From CAJWGI01 sp036011785 (GTDB lineage: Bacteria > Chloroflexota > Anaerolineae > Anaerolineales > UBA11657), in assembly GCA_036011785.1 (NCBI GenBank), contig DASCOB010000035.1, positions 1 through 8,260 of the forward strand: a stretch of 8,260 nt of DNA. Direction: 5' to 3'. The notes beneath the pieces were generated by a model. The model had not been told where the DNA came from and ran no database searches. It was given only the letters and a program-made list of their open reading frames with translations. The position numbers and the translations under genes were made by a program. Below, piece by piece: positions 1 to 6,936 of the stretch. Within the stretch, counting starts at the first letter, position 1; every line of letters starts with the position of its first letter.

Positions 1-929
1 TTGGCGAATTGAATGTTAGCGGAAAAGTCGGCCTTTACGGGCGCGAGGAGCAGGGGTTCACTCTCGCTCTGGCCAATGAGTTGCGCGCGCGTCTGCCGGA
101 GATTACCTTCATCGGCGAGCCCACCCCGAACGTGTTGCATCTCGCGCAACTGACCAAAGGTGCAGACGAGCTGACGCGCATCCGAGCGCTGGCTACTACT
201 GCTCTCGGTGTGGTGGCCGACACGCGCCAGTTTCTGGCCGCACACGCGGTCCAACAAGGACGCCTCGTCACCGAGAATGGCGCGCCGCTGACTGTCGGAG
301 ATGTGCAACGCCAGATCCGCCGCTGGAGTGTGGAGCGCAATTTGGAAAACCCCGAGGGAATAATTTTCGCCAACGGCCGCGACGCCGGCGTGCCGCACTC
401 GCGCGGACGAGAAGATGCCCCGCTCCGCCTCGGAGAAACCATCGTCTTCGACTACTTCCCGCGCGAGGCCGGCGGCGGTTACTTTTATGACTTCACGCGC
501 ACATGGTGTCTCGGCCACGCACCGCTCGTAGTAGAGCAGGCACACGAGCAAGTGCGGGCGGCTTTCGACCTAGCGCTTTCCGAGCTGCGCGTTGGGCAGT
601 CCTGTCGGAGGCTACAGCGTGTGGTCAATAATTGTTTCGAGGGTCAGGGCCACCGTACAACCCGCAGCCACCCCGACACAACTAAGGGATACGTGCACTC
701 GCTGGGGCATGGTATTGGCCTCAGCGTCCACGAGCACCCGCGCCTGGCGGAAACGGCCGCGCCGGAAGAACAGGTGCAGGCCGGCATGGTGCTGACCATC
801 GAACCGGGGTTATACTACCCGGAGGATGGTTTCGGCATTCGCGTGGAGGATTACGTCTGGCTGCACCCGGAAAGCGGGTTGCCCGAAACCATCGGAGTGT
901 TTGATAAGGAACTCGTGATTCCGCTCTGA
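1..929 (+). CDS. M24 family metallopeptidase (Xaa-Pro aminopeptidase/prolidase type), 5' end cut by window edge
   Basis: This is probably a cytoplasmic metal-dependent aminopeptidase or dipeptidase acting on bonds next to proline. The frame is open to the left edge (codons from base 3). A TTG at base 9 could be a start, but M24B enzymes usually run 350-440 residues, so the true start probably lies outside. Numbering from that TTG, residues 1 to about 55 look like the end of a creatinase-type N-terminal domain, and the pita-bread catalytic domain follows. All five expected metal ligands are visible: D148 (VFDYF), D161 (YDFTRTW), H234 (GHGIGLSVHEHP), E265 (TIEPG) and E280 (RVEDY). H241, a second conserved histidine, is also present. 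The first aspartate lies in FDYFPREAGGGYFYDF, slightly longer than the common DxGxxxxGYxSD spacing. No signal peptide can be judged. tsaD follows 23 bases downstream and is probably co-transcribed. Family is confident; exact substrate is unknown. Confidence 0.9.
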   Translation, partial: GELNVSGKVGLYGREEQGFTLALANELRARLPEITFIGEPTPNVLHLAQLTKGADELTRIRALATTALGVVADTRQFLAAHAVQQGRLVTENGAPLTVGDVQRQIRRWSVERNLENPEGIIFANGRDAGVPHSRGREDAPLRLGETIVFDYFPREAGGGYFYDFTRTWCLGHAPLVVEQAHEQVRAAFDLALSELRVGQSCRRLQRVVNNCFEGQGHRTTRSHPDTTKGYVHSLGHGIGLSVHEHPRLAETAAPEEQVQAGMVLTIEPGLYYPEDGFGIRVEDYVWLHPESGLPETIGVFDKELVIPL

Positions 930-939
930 GCGGGTCGAG

Positions 940-944
940 AGGAG
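940..944 (+). promoter_or_regulatory. Ribosome binding site of tsaD
   Basis: AGGAG within the purine run GAGAGGAGAG lies 8 bases before a GTG codon. It supports GTG at 953 as the tsaD start. The resulting protein begins just ahead of the universally conserved GIETSCDE motif. Confidence 0.75.
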
Positions 945-952
945 AGCCCATA

Positions 953-1984
953 GTGACAGTGCGCATACTTGGCATCGAGACCTCGTGCGATGAAACAGCC
1001 GCCGCCGTGGTGGAGGAAGGTACCGAGATTCTCTCGAATGTCGTTGCCTCGCAATCTGACCTGCACGCGCAGTACGGCGGCGTCTTCCCAGAAATGGCCT
1101 CGCGCGTACACATTGAGACCATTCACGGCGTGATAACCAGCGCGCTGGCGCGCGCGCACGTCAGCCTAGATGATCTCTCCGCCGTGGCGGTGACGCGCGG
1201 GCCGGGACTGGCCGGTTCGCTGCTGGTCGGAATCAACGCAGCCAAAGGGTTAGCGCTGGCGCGCAGCCTACCGCTCATGGGTATCAATCATCTGGAAGGC
1301 CATATTTATTCGCTCTGGTTCAATGAACACACGCATGAAGTGGAATTCCCGTTGCTGGCTTTGATCGTCTCGGGCGGGCACACCGAATTGGTGCTGGTAG
1401 AGGAGCATTTACAATACCAGCGCCTGGGCGGTACGCTTGATGACGCCGCCGGCGAGGCCTTCGACAAAGTGGGCCGCCTGCTCGGTTTGCCCTATCCCGG
1501 TGGGCCGAGAGTGGAAGAGGCTGCCCGCGGCGGCAACGCGGAGGCCTTCGACTTCCCGCGCGTCTGGATGGATGACAGCTGGGATTTCTCGTTCAGCGGG
1601 TTGAAGACAGCGGTGATGCGCGCTGTCAGACAACGCTTCCCGGAGTGGGACAGCGGACGGGACACGGCCTCTGTCGATTTACCAGTGGCAGATCTGGCAG
1701 CCAGTTTTCAGGCGGCGATCATCGACGTGCTCACGGAGAAATCAGTACAGGCGGCCGAGAAACATAAGGCTACTGCCATGTTGGTCGGCGGCGGCGTCTC
1801 GGCAAACCGGGCACTTTGCACCGCCATATCCGAACGGGCTGGAGAGATACCAGTCTATTACCCGCCGCAGGAGCTGAGCACTGACAATGCCGCTATGATA
1901 GCCGCCGCGGGCTACCGGCGCTTTCAAGCGGGGCAGCGCGATGGATGGGATCTGGACGCCCGATCCACCTGGCCGCTGGTGTAA
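953..1984 (+). CDS. tsaD: tRNA N6-threonylcarbamoyladenosine transferase TsaD
   Basis: TsaD transfers the threonylcarbamoyl group from threonylcarbamoyl-AMP to A37 of ANN-decoding tRNAs, working with TsaB and TsaE (neither is in this window). The product is 343 residues, normal for the bacterial family, starting at GTG behind a good ribosome binding site. Family motifs appear in order: GIETSCDETAAAVV (7-20), YGGVFPEMASR (41-51), VTRGPGLAGSLLVG (80-93), the metal-binding NHLEGH with H113 and H117, SGGHTEL (140-146), GEAFDKVGRLLGLPYPGGP (167-185), FSFSGLKTA (212-220), GGGVSANRAL (279-288) and STDNAAMIA with the third metal ligand D311. No key residue is missing. It lies 23 bases after the M24 peptidase gene and ends 5 bases from the oppositely oriented RNase J gene. 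The product is soluble, and the call is secure. Confidence 0.98.
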   Translation: MTVRILGIETSCDETAAAVVEEGTEILSNVVASQSDLHAQYGGVFPEMASRVHIETIHGVITSALARAHVSLDDLSAVAVTRGPGLAGSLLVGINAAKGLALARSLPLMGINHLEGHIYSLWFNEHTHEVEFPLLALIVSGGHTELVLVEEHLQYQRLGGTLDDAAGEAFDKVGRLLGLPYPGGPRVEEAARGGNAEAFDFPRVWMDDSWDFSFSGLKTAVMRAVRQRFPEWDSGRDTASVDLPVADLAASFQAAIIDVLTEKSVQAAEKHKATAMLVGGGVSANRALCTAISERAGEIPVYYPPQELSTDNAAMIAAAGYRRFQAGQRDGWDLDARSTWPLV

Positions 1985-1989
1985 TTAGA

Positions 1990-3633
1990 CTAAACTTCGT
2001 TCACTAGCGCGAAAACCATCGGCCGGCGTTTCATCTCCTCGTAGAAGAAATCTGAGAGCGCATTCTCCACGCGGCGGCTGATTTTGCCGTTCGAGTTGGC
2101 CTCGGCTGCCGAGACGGCTTTCTCTGTGGCCCGACGGAACAATTTCTCGGCATCGCGCACGAACACGAAACCGCGCGAGGTAATCTCCGGAGTGTTGAGC
2201 AACTGGCGTGTCTCCGCATCAACTAGCAGGCTGATGATAACGAATCCGTCGCTCGCTAAACGGTCGCGCTCGCGCAGCACCTGCGGGCCGATATCGCCCA
2301 CGCCGGTACCGTCAACATAAACATAGCCGCCGGGCACGCGCCCGGAAATCTTCAGCGAATCAGGCGTCAACTCCAGCACGGTACCGTTTTCCACCACGGC
2401 GACATTCTCAGCCGCAATGCCGACCTCGTGCGCCAGCGCGCTGTGCGCGTGCAACATACGCAGCTCGCCGTGCACCGGCACGAAGAACTTCGGCTTGACC
2501 ATGCGAATGAGCTGCTTCTGCTCCTCCGCCCGCGCGTGGCCGGAGACATGCACCGGCAGCAGCGGGTCGTACATCACGCGGGCCCCACGCCGGATGAGTT
2601 TGTTGATGGTGCGCGAGACCACCTCCTCATTGCCGGGAATCGGATGCGCGGAGACGACAACCGTGTCGCCTTCTTCCAAATCAAACTGACGATTACGTCC
2701 CACCGCTAGCCGTCCCAGAATGGAAGATGGCTCACCCTGCGAGCCAGTCATCATCAGTGTCACCTCGCTCTTGGGCAGCGCCAACGCTTGATCCAGCGGT
2801 AGCAGTACCCCGTGCGGGTCCTTCAGATAGCCCAACTTCAGCGCCATTCTGGAATTCACCACCATGGAAGTGCCCACCAGCGCCACTCGGCGTCCGTGCC
2901 GCTGCGCGGCATTAATCACCTGCTGAATGCGCGATATCAGCGAGGCAAATGTGGCCATCAATATGCGCCCGTCGGCCTCTCGAAACACTTGGTCAAAAGC
3001 GCCGTCAATGACGGCCTCCGAGCGCGTCCAGCCCGGCTGGTCGGCGTTGGTCGAATCCGAGAGCAAAGCCAGCACGCCTCGGCTGGCGAATTCGCCCAGT
3101 TTGGCGAAATCGGTCGGCCAGTCATCCACTGGCGTCTGATCCAGTTTAAAATCGCCCGAGTGCACCACCAGTCCGACCGGCGTAGTGATGCCCAGTCCGA
3201 CCGCATCGGGGATGCTGTGGCAAACATGGAAGAACTCGACCTCGAAAGGCCCGATGCTCACCTTTTCTCCTGCCTGAACCGCGTGAAGCCTGTCTTCGTC
3301 ATATAGCTTCGCCTCGCGCAGCTTGGCCTCCAGCAGCCCGCGCGTGAGCGGGGTGCCGTAAATCGGGGCATCAATCTCCCGCGCCACGTGCCGGATTGCG
3401 CCGGTGTGGTCCTCGTGCCCGTGCGTGACCACAATTCCGCGCACGCGGTCGCACCTTTCCTTTAGATAACTGAAATCGGGGATGATGTAGTCTACGCCCC
3501 ACATGTCGTTTTCCGGGAACATCAGCCCGGTGTCGATGATGAGAATATTACGCCCGTATTCCAGCACCATCATGTTCTTTCCAACTTCCCCTAGCCCTCC
3601 AAGGGGAACAATCCTAAGTGTCTTTTCTGTCAT
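1990..3633 (-). CDS. rnj: Ribonuclease J (beta-lactamase/beta-CASP RNase)
   Basis: RNase J is a cytoplasmic zinc enzyme with 5'-3' exonuclease and endonuclease activity, central to mRNA decay and rRNA maturation in bacteria lacking RNase E. The product is 547 residues, normal for the family, and begins with the typical LRIVPLGGLGEVGKNMMVLEYG. Beta-lactamase motifs are intact: VTHGHEDHTGA (H71, H73, D75, H76), CHSIPD (H139) and HSGDFKLD (D161). SDSTNAD (192-198) precedes the beta-CASP domain. The HVSGHA motif (362-367) and PVHGE (386-390, H388) complete the active site. Residues from about 450 form the C-terminal domain ending at a TAG stop. Two beta-CASP stretches differ from the form I remember as usual: FASLISRIQQVI (229-240) and VGTSMVVNSRM (253-263). 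ATG at 3633 has GGAG 10 bases upstream. Terminator-like and other structures precede it, so it probably forms its own transcription unit. It is convergent with tsaD. Confidence 0.97.
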   Translation of the reverse strand: MTEKTLRIVPLGGLGEVGKNMMVLEYGRNILIIDTGLMFPENDMWGVDYIIPDFSYLKERCDRVRGIVVTHGHEDHTGAIRHVAREIDAPIYGTPLTRGLLEAKLREAKLYDEDRLHAVQAGEKVSIGPFEVEFFHVCHSIPDAVGLGITTPVGLVVHSGDFKLDQTPVDDWPTDFAKLGEFASRGVLALLSDSTNADQPGWTRSEAVIDGAFDQVFREADGRILMATFASLISRIQQVINAAQRHGRRVALVGTSMVVNSRMALKLGYLKDPHGVLLPLDQALALPKSEVTLMMTGSQGEPSSILGRLAVGRNRQFDLEEGDTVVVSAHPIPGNEEVVSRTINKLIRRGARVMYDPLLPVHVSGHARAEEQKQLIRMVKPKFFVPVHGELRMLHAHSALAHEVGIAAENVAVVENGTVLELTPDSLKISGRVPGGYVYVDGTGVGDIGPQVLRERDRLASDGFVIISLLVDAETRQLLNTPEITSRGFVFVRDAEKLFRRATEKAVSAAEANSNGKISRRVENALSDFFYEEMKRRPMVFALVNEV

Positions 3634-3668
3634 TTCTCTTTCACTCCAATTAAAAAACCCGCCGGCAT
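3630..3668 (-). other. Possible 12-codon upstream reading frame overlapping the RNase J start
   Basis: ATG at 3668 opens a frame reading MPAGFLIGVKEK. It ends at a TGA that shares bases with the RNase J ATG (sequence ATGA), the classic arrangement for translational coupling. The same frame is open back to 3764 (a TGA lies at 3765-3767) and reads as plausible protein, including EKLVEY and LDNWEETSPTGKTM, but has no ATG, GTG or TTG other than the one at 3668. No convincing ribosome binding site precedes that ATG. It could be a leader peptide, the tail of a decayed gene, or chance: 44 open codons are not rare. A terminator-like hairpin occupies the same bases, which argues against a normal gene. 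Confidence 0.2.
3644..3647 (-). promoter_or_regulatory. Ribosome binding site of RNase J
   Basis: GGAG lies 10 bases before the ATG at 3633 in the 18-base strip between the upstream T tract and the start codon. A second purine patch (AAAGAGAA) lies immediately before the ATG. The site supports this start. If the hairpin just upstream formed in the mRNA it would leave this site unpaired. Confidence 0.6.
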
Positions 3669-3684
3669 AGTTTTGCCCGTCGGG
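3652..3684 (-). terminator. Imperfect intrinsic terminator after the glycosyltransferase gene, just before RNase J
   Basis: In the leftward transcript the arm CCCGACGGGCA (3684-3674) can pair with TGCCGGCGGG (3667-3658). There is one mismatch, one bulged G and a 6-base loop, and T6 (3657-3652) follows. It lies 136 bases after the glycosyltransferase stop and ends 18 bases before the RNase J ATG. It may end the metG-glycosyltransferase unit, or act as an attenuator if RNase J is transcribed from further upstream. Confidence 0.55.
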
Positions 3685-3697
3685 GAAGTTTCCTCCC
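3683..3697 (-). promoter_or_regulatory. Hairpin that could compete with the terminator
   Basis: In the leftward transcript GGGAGG (3697-3692) can pair with CTTCCC (3688-3683) across an AAA loop, with one G-T wobble. Its 3' arm shares two bases (3683-3684) with the base of the downstream terminator stem, so the two cannot both form completely. The overlap is small and the role is inference. GGGAGG also resembles a ribosome binding site but has no start codon at a usable distance. Confidence 0.25.
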
Positions 3698-3730
3698 AGT
3701 TATCCAGTTGTGATGTGTACTCAACCAGTT
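3696..3730 (-). repeat. Three AACTGG direct repeats upstream of RNase J
   Basis: AACTGG occurs on the minus strand at 3730-3725, 3709-3704 and 3701-3696, so the starts are 21 and 8 bases apart. This is the longest non-coding stretch in the window. The cluster could be a binding site for a regulator, but the unit is short and chance is a real possibility. Confidence 0.3.
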
Positions 3731-3782
3731 TTTCAGGCGAAGTTCCTGCGGCCCAAAGGCCCCCTCAAGACAATCCGATTTT

Positions 3783-3810
3783 TTTCTAGTTGGAAGTTTA
3801 TCACAGGCAA
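3783..3810 (-). promoter_or_regulatory. Weak sigma-70-type promoter candidate for RNase J
   Basis: On the minus strand TTGCCT (3810-3805) matches four of six bases of TTGACA, and TAGAAA (3788-3783) matches four of six of TATAAT, with a 16-base spacer. It lies about 10 bases after the glycosyltransferase stop codon. If used, it would give RNase J a leader of roughly 140 bases containing the repeats, the hairpins and the short reading frame. Such partial matches are common by chance. Confidence 0.25.
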
Positions 3811-3819
3811 GGCATGCTG

Positions 3820-5139
3820 TCAAAGCACGCCTGCCAGCGCAAATGCGGGCATCACCACACCGAAAAGCGCGTACAGCGCCAGCGCGGCCAGCGTTGGGGC
3901 CAGCGCAGCCGGCAGCCAGCGCAGCGCCTGCTTGCCGGCCGGCCAGAGGTTCCCCAATGCAGCAGCCCAACCCCACATTCCGGCTGCACACGCCAGCGCT
4001 ATCGGCGCCAATGCCGGGAAAAGGTAGCGCCCCTGATGCTGTACGAATTCCAGGTTATATCCCAGGTATTGCACCAGAACGGCCACGGCCGTCGCTGTTA
4101 GCAACGCCACGTCCTCGCGCTTCCGTGCCGAAAAATGTGGCCGTTGCCCGAATGCGATAGCAAGTCCGGCCAGAATCAGCAGCGAAAACGCCGCCAGTAA
4201 TCGGTACGCGCGAACGCCCATCAGCACGCCCATCCAGCCAAACTGCCCCCAGAAACTCTGGAAAGTAGTTTGCGCGAAACGCGAGCCAAATTCATAAACC
4301 CCGTAGTGCTGCAACCATTCGGCGCTGCGCGGCTGCCCAACCACAATCTGCGCATGGCGCTGCAGGCCGAGTACATCCGGCCAGCTATACACCAGCAAAT
4401 TGCGTCCCCACCAGAACGCACCCAAAAGCAGGGCCGGCAGCATCATTTGCCACAACTCATACCAGTTCCAGCGCCGTCGCCGCGAGCACAACAGCAGCCG
4501 CGCGAAAACCGCTAGCGGCGCGAGCACATACACAGTGGTTTTTGTCAGGAAGGCCAGGCCTATGACTAACCCCAGCGCCCTGCTAGCAGAGCGCCGCAGC
4601 AGCAGCCACAGCCCCAGCGCCATCAGTAGCTCGGCCAGGGCATCGTTGTTCACCGCAGCCATCATGGCCACATGTTGGGGCAGAAAAGCAAAAAAACCCG
4701 CCGCGCCCAGTGCCAGCGCCGGGTGGCGCGGAAAGAGCGCCTGAGCGCACAGCCCGGCGAAGAACAGCGCCGCGCCCCCCAGCACCAACGAAAACAGGCG
4801 CAAGGCCAGCAGTGAGCCGCCCGAGAGCATGAACAGCGGTGTGGCCAGCAGATAATACAGCGGCGGTTGGTGGCCCTCATAGCGCAGCACATCCACCGCC
4901 ATTCCTGCGGGAAAGCCGCGCGCGGTCAATTGGCTGAGATACACCTGGTCGTAATCCCCGCGCCGCAACACCGGCAACCTTCCTGTTTCAGCCAACCCAC
5001 GAATGTAATTGTAGTGCGCCGGCTCATCCGGCGCTTGCCAGACAGGGGTGTTGACAGCGTATAACACGCCGATTATCAGATATGTCAGCAGGATGAACCC
5101 GATGCCGACACGTACAGCGCGGGGGGATTCCATCAGCAC
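3820..5139 (-). CDS. Polytopic membrane glycosyltransferase-like protein (GT-C fold, DUF2142/PMT-related)
   Basis: This is probably an integral membrane enzyme that transfers a sugar from a lipid-linked donor on the outer face of the membrane; acceptor and product are unknown. The 439 residues are strongly hydrophobic, with roughly ten membrane segments beginning at about 11-29. The first large outer loop carries APDEPAH, in which D38-E39 sits where GT-C enzymes such as PMT and ArnT carry their catalytic acidic pair. Further family-like motifs are RYEGHQPPLYY (86-96), AAVNNDALAELL (161-172), FLTKTT (197-202), SFWGQFGWMGV (295-305) and QGRYLFPALAPIAL (369-382). Basic runs such as SRRRRW (219-224) suit inner-face loops. 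The gene starts 6 bases after the metG stop at GTG, or at an in-frame ATG at 5133; neither has a clear ribosome binding site, so coupling to metG is likely. Family placement comes from motif memory. Confidence 0.8.
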   Translation of the reverse strand: MLMESPRAVRVGIGFILLTYLIIGVLYAVNTPVWQAPDEPAHYNYIRGLAETGRLPVLRRGDYDQVYLSQLTARGFPAGMAVDVLRYEGHQPPLYYLLATPLFMLSGGSLLALRLFSLVLGGAALFFAGLCAQALFPRHPALALGAAGFFAFLPQHVAMMAAVNNDALAELLMALGLWLLLRRSASRALGLVIGLAFLTKTTVYVLAPLAVFARLLLCSRRRRWNWYELWQMMLPALLLGAFWWGRNLLVYSWPDVLGLQRHAQIVVGQPRSAEWLQHYGVYEFGSRFAQTTFQSFWGQFGWMGVLMGVRAYRLLAAFSLLILAGLAIAFGQRPHFSARKREDVALLTATAVAVLVQYLGYNLEFVQHQGRYLFPALAPIALACAAGMWGWAAALGNLWPAGKQALRWLPAALAPTLAALALYALFGVVMPAFALAGVL

Positions 5140-5145
5140 GCTGGG

Positions 5146-6915
5146 TCAGCCCAGCCGATTCATCTCTTCAGCAACGATGCTCTCGTCCAACTTCCGGAAG
5201 AGCGGCGCGGGCGGGCGCAGCGCCTGCCCCGCCTCCAGTTCGCTCGGCTGCCAGCGGCCAGTGGCGTCCTCGTCCAAATAGACCAGTGCGGTGTGAGAGC
5301 GCTCGCTTTCCCGATAACTCTCGATGGCCTGTTCACCAAATAGCTTTCCATCGTAACCCAGATAACTTTGCAATTGCTCAGAGCTGAAGGGGATAAACGG
5401 GGAAAAAATGATTTTCAGCGAATCGACCGCGCGCAGCGCCGTGTACACCGAACGCGCCGCGGCCGCCCGGTCGCTCTTGATGCTGAACCATGGCGCTTGT
5501 TCCTCCAGATACCGGTTGACCTCGCCAGCCAGCCTGAGCGCTTCCTGCAACGCAGCGCGCAGCTTGACCGCGCCGAGAAATTCACCAACAGAATCGAAGC
5601 CGGCTGCAATTGCATCCAGCAGCCGGTCGTCCTCTGGCCGCAGCTCTCCCGGGGCAGGCACGCGTGCCTCAAAATTCCGGTAGGCGAAACTCAAGACACG
5701 ATTGACAAGGTTGCCCCATGTCGCCACAAGTTCATCATTATTGCGTTGCTGAAACTCCGCCCATGCCCAATCGCTGTCCTTGGATTCGGGCATATTAATC
5801 GTCAGATAAAAGCGCACCGCATCGGGGCCATAACGTTCCAACACGTCCAATCCCCAGACAGCCCAGTTACGGCTGCCGGAAATCTTATCCCCCTCCAGGT
5901 TCATGAATTCATTCGCCGGTACATCAAAGGGCAGGTTCAGTTGCTCGCCACCATCATCGGAAAACAGACGCCCAACACCGGCCAGTTCGGCTGGCCAGAT
6001 CACGGCATGGAAGGGGATGTTGTCTTTTCCGATAAAATAGTAGCTGCGCGCTTCAGGGTCGTACCACCAGTCCTGCCATGCCGCCGGTGTGCCTCTGTTC
6101 TTTGCCCATTCAATGGAAGCCGAAAGATACCCGATTACGGCTTCGAACCACACGTAAAGGCATTTGCCCTCCCAACCCTCGAGCGGCACCGGGATGCCCC
6201 AGTCGAGGTCGCGTGTAATCGCGCGGCCACGTAACCCGGTCTTTTCCACCGTGTAGCGCGATGGCTTTATCACATTTGGACGCCAGTGCTCCTTATCAGC
6301 TGCCAGATATGCGCTCAACTGTGGGGACAGTTTGGCAAGATCAAGGAAAAAATGCTCAGTATCGCGCAGCTCCAAAGAGAGGTTACCGGTCTTGGAACGC
6401 GGTTTAATCAGATGCGGACCGTCGAGCATGCTTCCGCAGCCATCGCACTGGTCACCGCGCGCGTTCTCGTACCCACACAGATAGCAGGTGCCCTCCACGT
6501 AGCGGTCCGGCAGAAAACGCCCCTCCCGAGGTGAATACCATTGCGCCTCTGTCTTCCGATACAGGTATCCGTTTTCTAACAGACGGGTGAAAATGGCCTG
6601 CGCCACCATAAAGTGGTTTTCAGAATGGGTGGTTGTAAAAAGGTCGTACGTCAAGCCAATTTTCTGGAACAACTCCAGAAAACGATGATGACAATGTTCG
6701 TAAACCTGCTGCGCGCTTTTACCCTCTGCGTCGGCTCGCACCGTTATCGGAGTGCCGTGCGCATCAGAACCGGAAACCATCAACACGCGGTTGCCCCGCA
6801 GGCGTTGATAACGCGCGAAGATATCCGCCGGTAGGTAGGCGCCGGTGATATTGCCAACATGAATATCGGCGTTCGCGTAGGGCCAGGCGACGGCTACAAG
6901 GATGTTCTGCGACAT
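5146..6915 (-). CDS. metG: Methionine--tRNA ligase (MetRS)
   Basis: MetRS charges tRNA-Met, including the initiator, with methionine using ATP. The product is 589 residues and class Ia. In order: the nucleotide-binding start VAVAWPYANADIHVGN, with HVGN (19-22) in the HIGH position; GSDAHGTPI (49-57); a zinc knuckle with two CxxC pairs (C144/C147 and C157/C160); DLDWGIPVP (237-245); VWFEAVIGYLS (255-265); FIGKDNIPFH (294-303); and the KMSKS-position motif KISGSRNW (344-351). The helical anticodon-binding domain follows, with NNDELVATWGNLVNRVLSF (392-410). The protein stops after it, lacking the EMAPII/Trbp111-like tRNA-binding domain found in E. coli MetRS (677 residues). ATG at 6915 gives the expected N-terminus, but no strong ribosome binding site precedes it. 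A terminator ends 21 bases upstream, so metG probably has its own promoter. The glycosyltransferase gene follows after 6 bases. Confidence 0.97.
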   Translation of the reverse strand: MSQNILVAVAWPYANADIHVGNITGAYLPADIFARYQRLRGNRVLMVSGSDAHGTPITVRADAEGKSAQQVYEHCHHRFLELFQKIGLTYDLFTTTHSENHFMVAQAIFTRLLENGYLYRKTEAQWYSPREGRFLPDRYVEGTCYLCGYENARGDQCDGCGSMLDGPHLIKPRSKTGNLSLELRDTEHFFLDLAKLSPQLSAYLAADKEHWRPNVIKPSRYTVEKTGLRGRAITRDLDWGIPVPLEGWEGKCLYVWFEAVIGYLSASIEWAKNRGTPAAWQDWWYDPEARSYYFIGKDNIPFHAVIWPAELAGVGRLFSDDGGEQLNLPFDVPANEFMNLEGDKISGSRNWAVWGLDVLERYGPDAVRFYLTINMPESKDSDWAWAEFQQRNNDELVATWGNLVNRVLSFAYRNFEARVPAPGELRPEDDRLLDAIAAGFDSVGEFLGAVKLRAALQEALRLAGEVNRYLEEQAPWFSIKSDRAAAARSVYTALRAVDSLKIIFSPFIPFSSEQLQSYLGYDGKLFGEQAIESYRESERSHTALVYLDEDATGRWQPSELEAGQALRPPAPLFRKLDESIVAEEMNRLG

Positions 6916-6921
6916 AATCTA

Positions 6922-6927
6922 ATTATG
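6922..6927 (-). promoter_or_regulatory. metG: Possible -10 element of metG
   Basis: CATAAT on the minus strand matches five of six bases of TATAAT and ends 6 bases before the metG ATG. Transcription would then start at or next to the ATG. No good -35 lies at 16-18 bases, where the terminator stem sits; TCGACT (6955-6950) matches four of six but is 22 bases away. The main support is positional: a terminator lies directly upstream, so a promoter is expected here. Confidence 0.25.
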
Positions 6928-6936
6928 CTCAGCAAC

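Noticed and set aside
9..11. TTG considered as the real start of the M24 peptidase
   Set aside because: The frame stays open to the left edge and the N-terminal domain would be unusually short. The gene is better read as truncated by the window.
3765..3767. TGA followed by a GGCC-loop-GGCC hairpin, considered as a selenocysteine codon with a SECIS-like element
   Set aside because: The frame upstream of this TGA has a TAG only seven codons earlier, no selenoprotein motif is present, and the hairpin is only 4 bp.
3650..3991. A 113-codon minus-strand frame in the region between the glycosyltransferase and RNase J
   Set aside because: Most of it overlaps the 3' end of the glycosyltransferase gene in another frame, its product has cysteine/arginine-rich shadow-like composition, and it ends in the terminator T tract.
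5368..6234. A 288-codon open frame on the plus strand, opposite metG
   Set aside because: It lies entirely antisense to the strongly conserved MetRS gene, has no recognisable domain, and its composition is that of a frame shadow. Long antisense frames are common in GC-rich genes.
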